DNA from: Sphaeroforma sirkka | Lineage: Eukaryota; Opisthokonta; Ichthyosporea; Ichthyophonida | Assembly (NCBI GenBank): GCA_001586965.3 | Contig: LUCW03001445.1 | Coordinates: forward strand, 1-32,541 | DNA length: 32,541 nt | Reading direction: 5' to 3' | Part shown: positions 1-8,817 of the stretch, piece by piece | Position numbering within the stretch: position 1 is the first letter of the stretch | How the letters are laid out: each line of letters starts with the position of its first letter | Made by a program: the position numbers and the translations under genes | Notes under the pieces: model-generated | What the model was told of the DNA's origin: nothing | The model's input: only the letters and a program-made list of their open reading frames with translations | Databases searched by the model: none

Positions 1-860
1 TCGGCGATACTCGTTCCACTGTGCTGGTATCGCCAGATCGGCTCTCTAGCCTGTTCGTCTTTGTGTGGTCGTTTTCTGCCATGAATATTTCCGTCGTCGA
101 CGTAACTAGCCTTGCGAAGATCCTGCATCGATCGTGCGAAGTCTCGGTGCTGTCCGCTGAGTTCCCATAGTCTACGTAGTTGTTCTCGTTCGGCTTCCCT
201 ACGATAATCCCCGTGGGTTGCTCAAATATTGCTCTAGCTGTCGGCCCCTGATTCCGTCAGATTTTTGCTGACGAGTGCCCGTGGCCCACCCTGACATATT
301 GCTATGCCGTTGGACTGGTCGCTCATCCCCGTTGCCTACGAGGGAATCCTGACTTGCACTGGTGAAACTCCCCGATCGAGTTCGCTTTCCGAGTGAAATC
401 TCGTTCAGGTGCTCGGTGAAAAGACTGCCATGAATACGGTCTATCACCCGCTGAATGAATGCCCGAGGTACCTCGGATGTTGGCTACCCTGTGTCGCTCA
501 GCTGCTGGTTCAGCAAACTTTGAACTACTAGTATGCCTAATCACAAATTGCACCTCACTGTCTTCTGGATCTGCTTTCCCTCTTGCTGATAAGCGAGACC
601 CGTGCCCCAACTGATGTTTCCTGCTTGCTGCCTGGCGCATGTCTTGGTCTGTCTGTTCATATCGCGGTTGTTCATCTCTTCGACGCGATGCTACTGTCTG
701 GCGCGAAGAAGCTGTGCCTCCATGGTGGGTCTGCTCGAAATCTGACAAGGATCTCTGGGTTTGCTTTGCCGTCGCGACGAGTGCGTCGAGGGCTGCGGGG
801 TGCTGGACGCATAGGCATCTTGATGTTAAGACTTCGATGTATGGCTTTGTGTTGTTGATG
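1..860 (-). pseudogene. Decayed gag-like ORF, 5' part of an unidentified retroelement
   Basis: Read on the minus strand, three overlapping open stretches in different frames cover this interval and run off the left edge. The translations are rich in Gln, Arg, Ser and His, with short acidic patches such as PEDSEVQFV and basic helices such as REAEREQLRRLWEL. They have no transmembrane segment, and I recognise no enzyme motif. This composition is typical of the disordered N-terminal part of a Gag protein. The order (basic Ser/Arg-rich start, acidic EDxEVxF-like patch, Arg/Gln helix) loosely recalls the gag of gypsy family 2 at 28449, so a distant relative is possible. That link is inference. Frameshifts near 450 and 210 and several stops mean it is not functional. 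No zinc knuckle or protease is present within the window. Confidence 0.35.
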
Positions 861-1607
861 AATAGTTGGTCCAGATTGAAGGAGTGTCGGCTATTATATA
901 ATAGTTGAACTCAGCTATTCGTGTTACACACTTTCTTCCGCCGACCTCTCCTCTCGTGATACCAAAATAGCTAATTATCATTGAATCATGTTGATGTCTA
1001 CGAGGTCTGCTTGCGGGTCCCCGAAAACTGGTTGCGCTCGAATACACCTTGCTCCTTCATGATTGATAATCATTTTGGTTGGTTTGGTTTTGTAAATGAG
1101 TACTCGTTTTGCTCTCCTTTGCTCTGCCTATAGGAGTAATTAAGAGTTGCTGATAGACTCGAAGCGTGTTCAATGATCAACCGCCTGTCGTGTTCTAGCA
1201 TTCTGAATGCTCCTTCAATCCAACCTTCGGACTACTGTACTCCAACATAAAATCAAACCCGAGGCCTGCAGCCAGGAAGTTCAGGTCAAGGTTCACAAGT
1301 ATAACCTTGAAGCCCAAGGTAATTACATCGGTTTTGAAGTTGGAAAACCAAAACAAATTCCCTATTCAAACCAACTTAAGTGTACTTGCACGATGCCTGA
1401 TAAGTGCTGTTTACTCTTGCAGGTACTATTCCTTCTGTTCCTTGCAAGAGTCCGCTGCATCTTGACGATTCGCCTTATACGTCGGCGATAACGTTCTCGT
1501 TCTCCTTAGTTTTCACCAACAATCATTCAACCGTACCATGCTACTTGCTGGTCCTACGGCTAATTCACTTACGTTGACTTCCTTCCTCTCTAGAATGAAA
1601 ATTCAAG

Positions 1608-1640
<33 letters not shown>

Positions 1641-2340
1641 ATATATTCTAGCTTGTAACGTCGGTAAATACGTTTGCTAGTTGTGTGTTGGTCGTGGGTT
1701 CGGTACTCTCTGTGATATACTTTATTCTATGCTTTCGTGACCATCGAAGTTCGCGCATGCAACGATGGCCAAACATTCGACTCAGAGATATTTTCGAAAA
1801 ATCGATCTTCTAACCGTGCCAGTCATTTTGTCTAGCCAATTGATTTCCAAAACTTGCTCCAGTAGTTGATATTTGTTGAAAATACGAGTTGAAATCGCAT
1901 TCTTTCTGTCTCAGTTTCTCCCAAACTGTGCCTAGCTCCTCTTCTGCATTGCTACCTGTCTCTCACGCGCTTAATTCACTCGTTTTATTCTACGTCGCCT
2001 GACACTGTCGATTCTACATTGCTACCTGCTTTTCTTGATCACCTCTATCTACCCATTGTCGTCGCTGTACTCGCCCACACCTATGAAAATTTGCCATATC
2101 GACCTTCTCTACGCCAAATTACGTTCTTCTATACCCCTAACTGCGATACTGCATCATGTTCGTGTTGTGCGGACTGACTAGGCCAGTCAAAACATTGTTC
2201 AAACGTCCTATGGGCTGCTAATTAGTCAGAGGGAGGCCTTGATTGCCGACGACGGCCTGAAAAGTCGCATTGGAATTGAAGTATCTGGATTTTCGGACCG
2301 AAGATGGATTAAAAAAAAAAAAAGAAGAATGAATGATTGT
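861..2340. other. Non-coding stretch, possible decayed LTR or UTR
   Basis: No supportable gene lies here. One 94-codon plus-strand ORF (1207-1491) has no motif and no support from flanking frames, so I do not call it. The stretch lies just upstream of the minus-strand gag-like relic and could hold its leader or LTR, but I cannot find a second copy to prove LTR ends. An AT-rich TATA-like palindrome (ATTATATAAT) lies at about 892-901. Confidence 0.4.
1608..1636. repeat. (TA)n microsatellite
   Basis: A pure alternating TA run of about 29 bases, visible directly. Confidence 0.95.
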
Positions 2341-2349
2341 TGGGAAATG

Positions 2350-2542
2350 GTCGGATGACTAATTAATCTATAAAAAATATAAAAAAAAAAAAATGCTCGT
2401 CAGATACATAAACTGGGCACCTGTTAATTGCTGCATATATTACTAATCACTCCAATTTGCTCTAGATTTAAAATAATTTTAAAAATCTGCATAAAAATAT
2501 ATATATATAAATAAATCACGCAAGCGTAACAAACCGAGCAAA

Positions 2543-2628
<86 letters not shown>

Positions 2629-2872
2629 ATAAAAGTAGTAGTATTCGACCGGATGGTCGGATATCTATTTGTTCTAGAAAAAAAAAAAGAAGAAATAAAA
2701 TGCTCATCAGCTAAATAAATTGGGCACCTGTTAATTTCTGCATATATTACTAATCACTCCAATTTGCTCTAGATTTATAATAATAATAAAAATCTGCATA
2801 ATGTATTTATATATATATATATGTTATATATATGAAAATCACGCAAACGTATCAAACCGAGCAAAACGGAAG
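2350..2872 (+). repeat. Direct tandem duplication of about 300 bp enclosing a TA microsatellite
   Basis: Two diverged copies of one block occur head to tail: about 2391-2546 and about 2698-2870, period about 307 bp. Both share ATGCTCRTCAG, GGGCACCTGTTAATT, ATTACTAATCACTCC, TTTGCTCTAGATTTA, AATCTGCATA, then ATCACGCAARCGTA and CCGAGCAAAACGGA. Each is preceded by a poly-A run after GGTCGGAT. The copies differ by TA-rich expansions and scattered substitutions. The minus-strand ORF running through the TA run is an artefact of low complexity. Confidence 0.85.
2547..2625. repeat. Long (AT)n microsatellite, about 79 bp
   Basis: An uninterrupted AT alternation separating the two copies of the 307-bp duplication. 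Its length may be uncertain because such runs are prone to sequencing and assembly slippage. Confidence 0.95.
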
Positions 2873-2896
2873 GTGGGGGGTTTCTTTTCACTTATC

Positions 2897-3052
2897 TGTG
2901 TTCGGAAGACTTTGCTCCTGTCGTAATTTTGCAAGCTCCTTTCGGCTATCCGGTTCTGAGGAAGATCAACTCCTCTGTGCTCGGAAGACTTTGCTCCTGT
3001 CGTAATTTGCAAGCTCCTTTCAGTTATCCGGTTCTGAGGGAGATCAACTCGT
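2897..3052 (+). repeat. Two-copy tandem repeat, unit about 79 bp
   Basis: Two near-identical units, about 2897-2975 and 2976-3052. Both begin TGTGYTCGGAAGACTTTGCT and both end in a GATCAACTC segment. They differ by a handful of substitutions and one T in TAATTTTGC versus TAATTTGC. They follow directly on the 307-bp duplication, so the stretch 2350-3052 is built of two nested scales of tandem duplication. Function unknown. Confidence 0.9.
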
Positions 3053-3371
3053 TTAATTTGTCAATAAAATGAACTTCTCCGTCCACTATTATCCTCGAGA
3101 TAAAATCGAATAATACACCTAAAGTAACTAGTCGTAAAATGTAGTAAACACATCAAAATACGAAACTAAAACCTACTGAGTCTCCCCTGAGGCTCAGTGC
3201 AGTGTATTTATTCTTATATTTGATTGTCTACGTGGTCTACAAATAATTCACCTCGTGTGAATTAATTGTAAACTAATTCTAACTCCACACTGATAGTGGT
3301 TTAAGGGGACTTCTACTACAAATCAGGATTGTTTACCATGCATTAAGAACAATAGGGAGTAACAGACAAAC
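3053..3371. other. Unassigned stretch before copia 1
   Basis: AT-rich sequence with no coding signal that I can support. It may contain the decayed upstream RT region of the copia element that becomes recognisable at 3372. Confidence 0.3.
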
Positions 3372-3665
3372 ATGCATGTCTCCCGAAAAAAGACGGCAAG
3401 CTCAGACGTCCCAACAATCACACAATACAACAAGCTAGTGGGTCAGCTACGATACCTTGTAGATCAAACACGAGTGAATTTATGCTTTGCACTTTCGATT
3501 CTAAGTTGCTATCTGATAGCACCTCAGTACCACCGCTTCAGAGGTGCCAAGCGCTGTTTGAAGTATCTCGCTGGTACTCCGGACTTCGGACTCGAATACA
3601 CGAACAAGGAATCATGTATTCCCTATCTGAGTGCAGACAGTAGCTTTGCTAGCGATGTCACAACA
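3372..3665 (+). pseudogene. Copia 1: end of reverse transcriptase and start of RNase H
   Basis: The translation contains QYNKLVGQLRYL, TRVNLCFALSILSCY, HRFRGAKRCLKYLAGT and GLEYTN, then LSADSSFASDV. This is the conserved order of Ty1/copia polymerases: the Y-x-x-x-VG-x-L-x-YL segment, the TRPD-like segment, the H-x-x-AxxR-x-L-x-YL-x-GT block and the first RNase H aspartate region (normally SDADWAGD). Everything upstream (gag, protease, integrase, RT core) is missing or unrecognisable. The frame ends where gypsy family 1 sequence begins at about 3666. The rest of RNase H resumes after that insertion at about 5135, so both parts belong to one interrupted element. Confidence 0.8.
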
Positions 3666-5134
3666 CCTCCATTACGTCAGTACAAAAGTACCGTTATCAG
3701 AACAAAGTACTGGGGAAACCGAAGTCATTAAAGATGTGATAGCATAACTCTGCCACTGTTTGCGTAAAGCAAATTATAGCCCGAAGCCACACATAAGAAA
3801 TGACAGATATATACATGGCCAGTATGCTTGGATCGCGGGAGTTTAACCAAATCGACCATGACTCGGTGTATCGGTTGGTCTTCTGTCACACTTTTAGGGG
3901 TGCCCAACCGTAGCGCTTGATCTGATTTTTTTTTTTTTTTTTTTGCAATCAGTACAGCGTCGGTAAACTTCACGTATGGCTTCTTTCACCGCCGGGTGAT
4001 CAAGCCCTGCACAAATAGCCATCTTATAAGTATGCTCATATGCTCGATGAGTTAAATTATATATTATTTTAACTCTACTCGAGCTTTTCTAAGTTAGTCC
4101 GATTCTGTGTAACGCTGGCTGGATGAACCATAGTCCCTTTAGATAGGGCAACTTCAAAATCAGGAGGGGTAGACTCCTGAGATATGTAATTAACAACATT
4201 AGATTGTTGAAGTATCTTCTTCAGTTGTTTCTGTAACTCCTGGCTGTTCTTTAAGCAGCGCTTTAAGTAGTTGAGTGCGAGCTTCAGGTTCTCTTAGAGC
4301 TCTGTGTCTTTGATCCATGGCCTTAGCTAGTTCCATGTTTTTACAATCTATTGCCGTCTCCGTCGGCATTACCTCGACTGCATTCTTGTTAGGTGCATGT
4401 GTTGTACGTGTAGAGTCTTGAGCTTTTTGTTCAAACTCCTTAGACTCCTCTAGTTTACCTAAGAACTTAGTTGAGGGTTTCCACTTAGTGGTACCTGCAG
4501 GTCCGATGCGACAAACGATGGTGTGTTTCCAAGGTGTCTTCTTAATAGAATAGGATCCCTGATACAAGAACGTGTCGGTTTCACGGTCGACAAAGATATG
4601 CTCGTCTTGTATCATATTAATTAAAACCCCGTATCCGTAAGGGACAACACAGCGTAATGGTAGATTTAGCAATATTAACATAATTTAACAGCTGTGTGAT
4701 AAGTTGCCAAGGTGGGTTAGCCCACGCATTATGCTTTGATAAGTCAAGTTGAAAGGTATCACCTTTGGGATGAGTCAATGACCTATAATCAGAAACCTGT
4801 TTGTTATGTTCTGCGGCGAACATATCAATAGTAAATGGACCCCATCTTGATTGAGCGAGGTTAAACCATTTCTTATTACGCATCTAATCGGTTGCTAATA
4901 ACTCTTTAACTGTTTTCTGATAGTCAGGGACAAGTCGAGAGAGCATGTCAGAAAGATGATTATGTATTCCTGGTATGTGCGTAATGTTAAAAGCAAACTT
5001 AGCAATAATGTCATGTCAGCGGTTCACCAACTGTGAATCAGGGTTCATGTCTTTTAAATATGTTAAAGACTTTTGATCACAGGCGCCAGTGAAGTAACTT
5101 CCATAAAGGTAGTCTTTAAACTGTCTTAGCGCAG
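3666..5134 (-). mobile_element. Gypsy family 1, copy A: internal pol fragment without LTRs
   Basis: On the minus strand this block is collinear with copy B at about 18112-19606. It covers the end of RNase H (VTHIPG-like connection with HNHLSDMLSR), the Dam-like domain, the linker, the HHCC finger and the start of the integrase core (VDLVKLPRSKHTG). The left boundary is at CCTCCATTAC inside the integrase; the right boundary is at CTGTCTTAGCGCAG inside RNase H. No LTR, no polyA and no clear target duplication flanks it, so it is not a normal retrotransposition product. Compared with copy B it has stops at two Trp codons (TGG to TGA or TAG), a T18 expansion at 3927-3944 and a 20-odd base gap near 3765. 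Confidence 0.85.
4640..4883 (-). pseudogene. Dam-like methyltransferase domain of gypsy family 1, copy A
   Basis: The minus-strand reading gives KKWFNLAQSRWGPFTIDMFA, then EHNKQVSDYRSL, GDTFQLDLS, NAWANPPWQLI and STITLCCPLR. The spacing of W-G-P-x-x-D-x-FA, N, Y-x-S, D-x-F, the NPPW tetrapeptide, L-I and the late P matches the Dam-like domain found after RNase H in DIRS-type retrotransposons. The NPPW tetrapeptide fits the (D/N/S)PP(Y/F/W) catalytic motif of N6-adenine methyltransferases. A classical glycine-rich AdoMet loop is not obvious, as in the DIRS versions. An in-frame TAG precedes the domain at the position of a Trp codon in copy B. Activity is unproven. Confidence 0.65.
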
Positions 5135-5520
5135 AGAACAAACTTACAACGATTAGTAACAACGTCTACAGCAGAGGCAGAATACATAGCACAATCTGAT
5201 ACAGCCAAAGACGCGGTATGGGCTAGAATCTCTTCACAGAATTCGGCATTCCGCTCGTAGAACCCACCACCATAGAACAGGACAACAAGTCAGCAATACT
5301 GATGAAAAATGGTATCACAAAAAATCCCGCCGTACAAAAAACATGTCGATCTACGATATAATCACATCAGGGAAACTCACATCGAACAACACCATCAAGC
5401 TAAAAAAATACATACCATCAGAACAGCTACTCAGTGATTTCTTCACGAAGCCACTCAGCCGAGAGAAGTTTACCGACATACGCGACAGACCAATGACTCG
5501 GATGCCAGTATCAACATAGT
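5135..5520 (+). pseudogene. Copia 1: C-terminal RNase H
   Basis: After the gypsy block the plus strand again reads as copia RNase H: TSTAEAEYIAQSDTAKDAVW (the SSTEAEY helix carrying the catalytic Glu), then IEQDNKSAILMKNG (the DN-x-SAI aspartate segment), KHVDLRYNHIRE (the tKHIDxxYHxIRE block) and DFFTKPLSREKF (the ADxFTKPL end). These lie in different frames, with frameshifts near 5260, 5335 and 5375. About 30 residues that should join this part to 3372-3665 are missing at the junction. The element therefore lost roughly 90 bp of copia sequence where the gypsy block lies. Confidence 0.8.
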
Positions 5521-6530
5521 TCAATTTATAATAAAAGTAAGTATTTTAAGGTAAGCAGGTGTCAATGCTTTGTGCTTCTATCTCTGACTGCAAAATATAC
5601 AGATATATCGTACCTTGTAAAACGAATGTGTACTAGCTGTTTGTATCATATGTAAAAATGAAATTACAAATAATGTACACGCAATATATAACTATATATT
5701 TGTTCATATAATTGTTACTATCCGTAGACGCCCAAGTACTAACTTGTGCGACTGTATTTTGACATAAAATATTCTGAAGTTAAGTTGAATCCCGCAGACA
5801 ATTTGTATTCATCGATACACATAATATCAGTAACTTACTGGTTCTTCTTTTTTGACTTTTATACGATGATATCGTGAAAGTTGCATACCTGTGACAATTT
5901 GTATAGAAATTCACTGCAGGATACAAACAAAATTGTGAATTTCGCAGCCCACAGGTCCTACGGGGACCACAACCTCACACTCTATGTATCGTGAGTACTA
6001 ATACAAAAAACAAAATCAAAAAAGGGTTTTTTTATTTTACCACTGGAGACTGAATTTTTGTCCTCAATGGGTAGAATTTATCACTACACGATTCGTTGGT
6101 CAATTCAATCAAAAATTAAACTTTTTTTTAAATGCAACCATATAGCCAGACCGCAGCATAAGAACCGCACATTCCAAAACCCAAGAGAAAATCTTAGTCT
6201 CACAGTCTCCGAGTCTCAGCCTCTCAGGCCATATCACAAAGTCAAACCAATATGCCACAACGCAGAAGGGAGCTGTCCCCCAAGCATCCACGCCACAGTC
6301 CTTACCGATTCAGTAAGCAAAATGTATATTTCAAGAAAATCTCGAGTATTTTTACGTGCGAAATTGTGATGCCTGTCCCCGTACAGAAGATTATCCACGC
6401 CAGTCGTGAAGCCTGTCAGTGTACAGAAGATCGTCTACTCTTCAGAAAAGTCAACGTTTTCAACAATTTTAAGTATTAGTCTTCAGTTTCCAATTTTCAG
6501 CCTTCAGACTTCAGACCTTGTTGATTGTAA
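5521..6530 (+). other. Long 3' untranslated region of copia 1
   Basis: About 1 kb between the end of RNase H and the polypurine tract, with no credible ORF. A short imperfect direct repeat (GCCTGTC..GTACAGAAGAT) occurs at about 6371-6391 and 6410-6430. Copia elements usually have a short spacer here, so the length is notable. It may include an unrecognised insertion. Confidence 0.4.
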
Positions 6531-6543
6531 GATTGAGGGGGAG
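6531..6543 (+). other. Polypurine tract of copia 1
   Basis: GATTGAGGGGGAG lies directly before a TG dinucleotide that opens the putative 3' LTR. This is the usual copia plus-strand primer configuration (TTGAGGGGGAG then TG). Confidence 0.75.
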
Positions 6544-6595
6544 TGAGAGACTACAGGTCTCAGGTCAGATTTTACAGCAAGAAGCCATCTGAGCT

Positions 6596-6749
6596 CACTC
6601 CTGAGAGCTAATTCATCAGAGTTAGCTCACTCCCGAGAGCTAATCAAGTTGCTCAAATTACTCTCAAGAGTTAAGTTCTCACTTAACCGACTTCCGAGAG
6701 CAGATTAAGTTTCTCAACCGATTCCCGAGAGTGGATTAAGCCTGTCAAC
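6596..6749 (+). repeat. 31-bp minisatellite, five degenerate copies, in the copia 1 LTR
   Basis: Units start at about 6596, 6628, 6659, 6688 and 6719. The shared core is CACTCCCGAGAGCTAAT or CGATTCCCGAGAGTGGAT followed by AAG..TCTCAAC. The last two units are the most alike; the third is the most diverged. The array lies in the U3 part, upstream of the TATA-like box. In other LTR elements such tandem units act as enhancers; that role here is inference. Confidence 0.85.
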
Positions 6750-7120
6750 CGCAACATTCTAATAATAGCTGCGGTTCTATGTGAGTCACAACCTATGCGG
6801 AAAGGCATCATGTGATCAGAATGAGATTTAGTTGCAGAGAAGTTGAAATAAAAAAGCATCGAAGTGTTAAAGTGTTCTGCATACGGTTTCTCATACTGAC
6901 CATATGAGGTTTTTCCCTGGCCAGCCCAAGCGGCTGAACACTAGCACAAACACCTTAGGTATAAAACCAAAGGTGAGGTCAGAAATAAATATGTACATAC
7001 TTTTTTTCTCCTGATGATAGGATTTAATGAGTATCTCGAATCAGCCCCAACGAAACATAGTAAAAGCTTCGCCTGACGACAACGAAAAGACAATAAAGCG
7101 AGAACAGTTTTGGGATAATT

Positions 7121-7129
7121 CTATATAGG
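7121..7129 (+). promoter_or_regulatory. TATA-like box of the copia 1 LTR
   Basis: CTATATAGG is followed by CAATGTCTTAGCC. The LTR-like block of copia 2 has TTATATATATG followed by CAATGTCTTAGCC at about 10229-10252. Conservation of the box and of the 3' adjacent bases between two diverged families suggests a core promoter and transcription start. No direct evidence of use. Confidence 0.45.
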
Positions 7130-7217
7130 CAATGTCTTAGCCGTTGAATACCCCCAAATATAGCTATTTTCACGAGGCATGCCTAACTTTACTGAATGAC
7201 TACTTTCGTATACTTAA

Positions 7218-7240
7218 CTAAACCCTAAAACCCTAAAACT
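7218..7240 (-). repeat. Short telomere-like motif (CCCTAAA type)
   Basis: CTAAACCCTAAAACCCTAAA, that is two to three TTTTAGGG/TTTAGGG units on the minus strand. Similar short tracts occur at 16221-16236, 27016-27030 and 28324-28338. Too short to be a telomere. Confidence 0.7.
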
Positions 7241-7591
7241 CTCAGATATGAAAGCGTTTACCAGCTCTAACACTTTAATATCGTCTTGAAAAACCGATCT
7301 TCGCAACCCGTGATGGGAAGCTCTTCCCTTACAAGTCGATAGTAGCCGTTTATATATGTCTTTCAGTATATCAGGTTCTGTCATGTTCTCACCGCACTCC
7401 AATAATCACACTAGTATGTATGTAGGTTGTCAGAACATTCACAAACTCGCACATGTCACGCATATTAACGTGCCAAAAACCCCCCCCCCAAATACACTTT
7501 GATTTCTTAAACGCGGAGTGTATTGGCTGAATGACATTTACCTTTTCAAAATATTGAACATGTCTAGTAGGGTTTTCAATTTTCATCAAAA

Positions 7592-8160
7592 TCACATTGA
7601 CTGATTTTTGACCGCATGATGGCTGTCGCCGCTGTTGCTGTCGTTATCATTGTCACTATGGTAATGCAGATACATGGTTGCGTTAGTCTCATGTTGATAG
7701 TGTTTAACTGGACGTGTATGGAACATGACTCCGTCATACATAGACACACGCTGCCAGTCTACTGGCCGGCCTGTATTAACACTCTCTGCGGGATACGTAT
7801 ACGCATAGGGATTTTGAAATCTTGGTTTATCCAACCGCTCATTGTATCCAATGAGTTTAACTGGGGCACTGATTTATAGTTCATAAGCCGTTGTATGCTA
7901 TCGTTTGTCAATGCCGCCGGGGTCATACCGAATTAGCCCGCGAAAAGCTGATCACCACTTGAATAGTCTTTGGGCATAGGGCGCTCAATAGAATCGCTCT
8001 GGTTTTTCCTGTACCTGCACGTGCAGCACTTGAACGGTTAAGCTCCTACGTATCGTGTTGTATTCTGTGCGCCTCTGCGTTCCTCCAGAGCCTGTTGCTG
8101 AGGCAACAACATTTCATGTTTCCGCACGTATCTACGGTACTGGTCTGAGGTGAGCAGGCT
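7592..8160 (-). pseudogene. Unassigned gag-like relic on the minus strand
   Basis: Read on the minus strand, coding-like segments follow one another with two stops and one frameshift. The first contains YRRYVRKHEMLLPQQQALEE and, after a stop, FKCCTCRYRKNQSDSIE. Next comes a segment with DYSSGDQLFAG, then, after a stop, MTPAALTNDSIQRLM and VPQLNSLDTM. The last contains RFQNPYAYTYPAES and ends in a His/Asp/Asn-rich tail (HYHSDNDNDSNSGDSHH). Low-complexity polar composition and absence of membrane segments suggest a Gag or other structural protein. Further minus-strand open stretches continue to 7214 with weaker support. I do not recognise the family. Confidence 0.35.
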
Positions 8161-8245
8161 CTAGCCTGTGAAATCGCTAGTTTCCGGCACAGCGATTGTG
8201 GGGTTACTAACAAAAAATACGGGGTAGATAGATTTTAACCCCACA

Positions 8246-8304
8246 GTGTGTGTGTGTGTATGTATGTATGTGTGTGTGTGTGTGTGTACGTGTGTGTGTA
8301 CGTG
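8246..8304. repeat. (TG)n-rich microsatellite
   Basis: TG alternation interrupted by TATG and TACG steps. The ORF reading through it (Cys/Val repeats) is an artefact. Confidence 0.95.
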
Positions 8305-8674
8305 GTAATAACGAAGGGTCAGATATTTTTATAGGGCACGTGCATGTGTGTTTCCAGCGGTTCTGTGTAGCAATCGTTTATAGCGCAGTAGTGAAAACTT
8401 TTAGACGATGTGAATGTATGGTAGTCCACATCTGTAGAAGACGTCTTAGTATCGTTGGGTGTATCGTCTGGTAGTGGGCCTTTCTCCCAAGGCCGGCTGA
8501 CTTCTGTAAGTATAAGAAATATGAGAGCAACCAAGTAGCTCGAAACGCAGTAAACGTATCTTGAATATTTTGACTACGACATAAACACGTGTGTACAATT
8601 TCAGTAGGTAATAAAATAATTTACATGGGGTCAGTACAGGCATCTCGTACCCCCCATTGAGCGAGACCAGGTAT

Positions 8675-8706
8675 CACGTGACGTCGGCTAAGCCACGGGT
8701 GACGTC
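8675..8706 (+). promoter_or_regulatory. Clustered CACGTG and paired TGACGTC sites
   Basis: CACGTG (8675-8680) overlaps a TGACGTC (8679-8685), and a second TGACGTC lies at 8700-8706, exactly 21 bp further, two helical turns. CACGTG is an E-box/G-box core and TGACGTC a CRE/ATF-type core recognised by bHLH and bZIP factors in fungi and plants. The cluster is about 110 bp upstream of the ATG of the next gag-like relic, where a retroelement U3 enhancer would be expected. Role inferred only. Confidence 0.35.
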
Positions 8707-8817
8707 TCTTTTCACACTTGTACACAAGCACGCGTTGCGCCACACTACAGCAACACGGCATTTTTTATGAAAATTATGTGTCGCACTTACTAGAGGATAG
8801 TCCGGTCATGATAAAGC

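Larger units (their letters stand above)
3372..7250 (+). mobile_element. Decayed Ty1/copia element (copia 1) interrupted by a gypsy fragment
   Basis: Plus-strand copia RT/RNase H (3372-3665), a foreign minus-strand block (3666-5134), the remaining RNase H (5135-5520), about 1 kb of untranslated sequence, then a polypurine tract and the start of a 3' LTR. No 5' LTR or gag is seen upstream, so it is a 5'-truncated or rearranged copy. The right-hand limit is approximate because the LTR end cannot be fixed without a second full copy. Confidence 0.65.
6544..7250 (+). repeat. Putative 3' LTR of copia 1
   Basis: Begins TGAGAGACTACAGG right after the polypurine tract. It contains a 31-bp minisatellite (6596-6749), a TATA-like box (7121-7129) and a block of about 200 bp (7009-7210) that is about two-thirds identical by eye to 10100-10325. 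The 3' end is uncertain; no second copy is present to define it and no CA end is unambiguous. Confidence 0.6.

Noticed and set aside
1207..1491. 94-codon plus-strand ORF in the left intergenic region
   Set aside because: No motif, no neighbouring coding signal, length compatible with chance.
2516..2707. ORF of alternating Tyr/Ile through the TA microsatellite
   Set aside because: Pure consequence of the AT repeat; no start context, no homology-like content.
7218..7240. True telomere or interstitial telomere array
   Set aside because: Only two to three degenerate units, not an array.
8250..8474. Cys/Val-rich ORF at the TG repeat
   Set aside because: Low-complexity artefact of the microsatellite followed by non-coding sequence.
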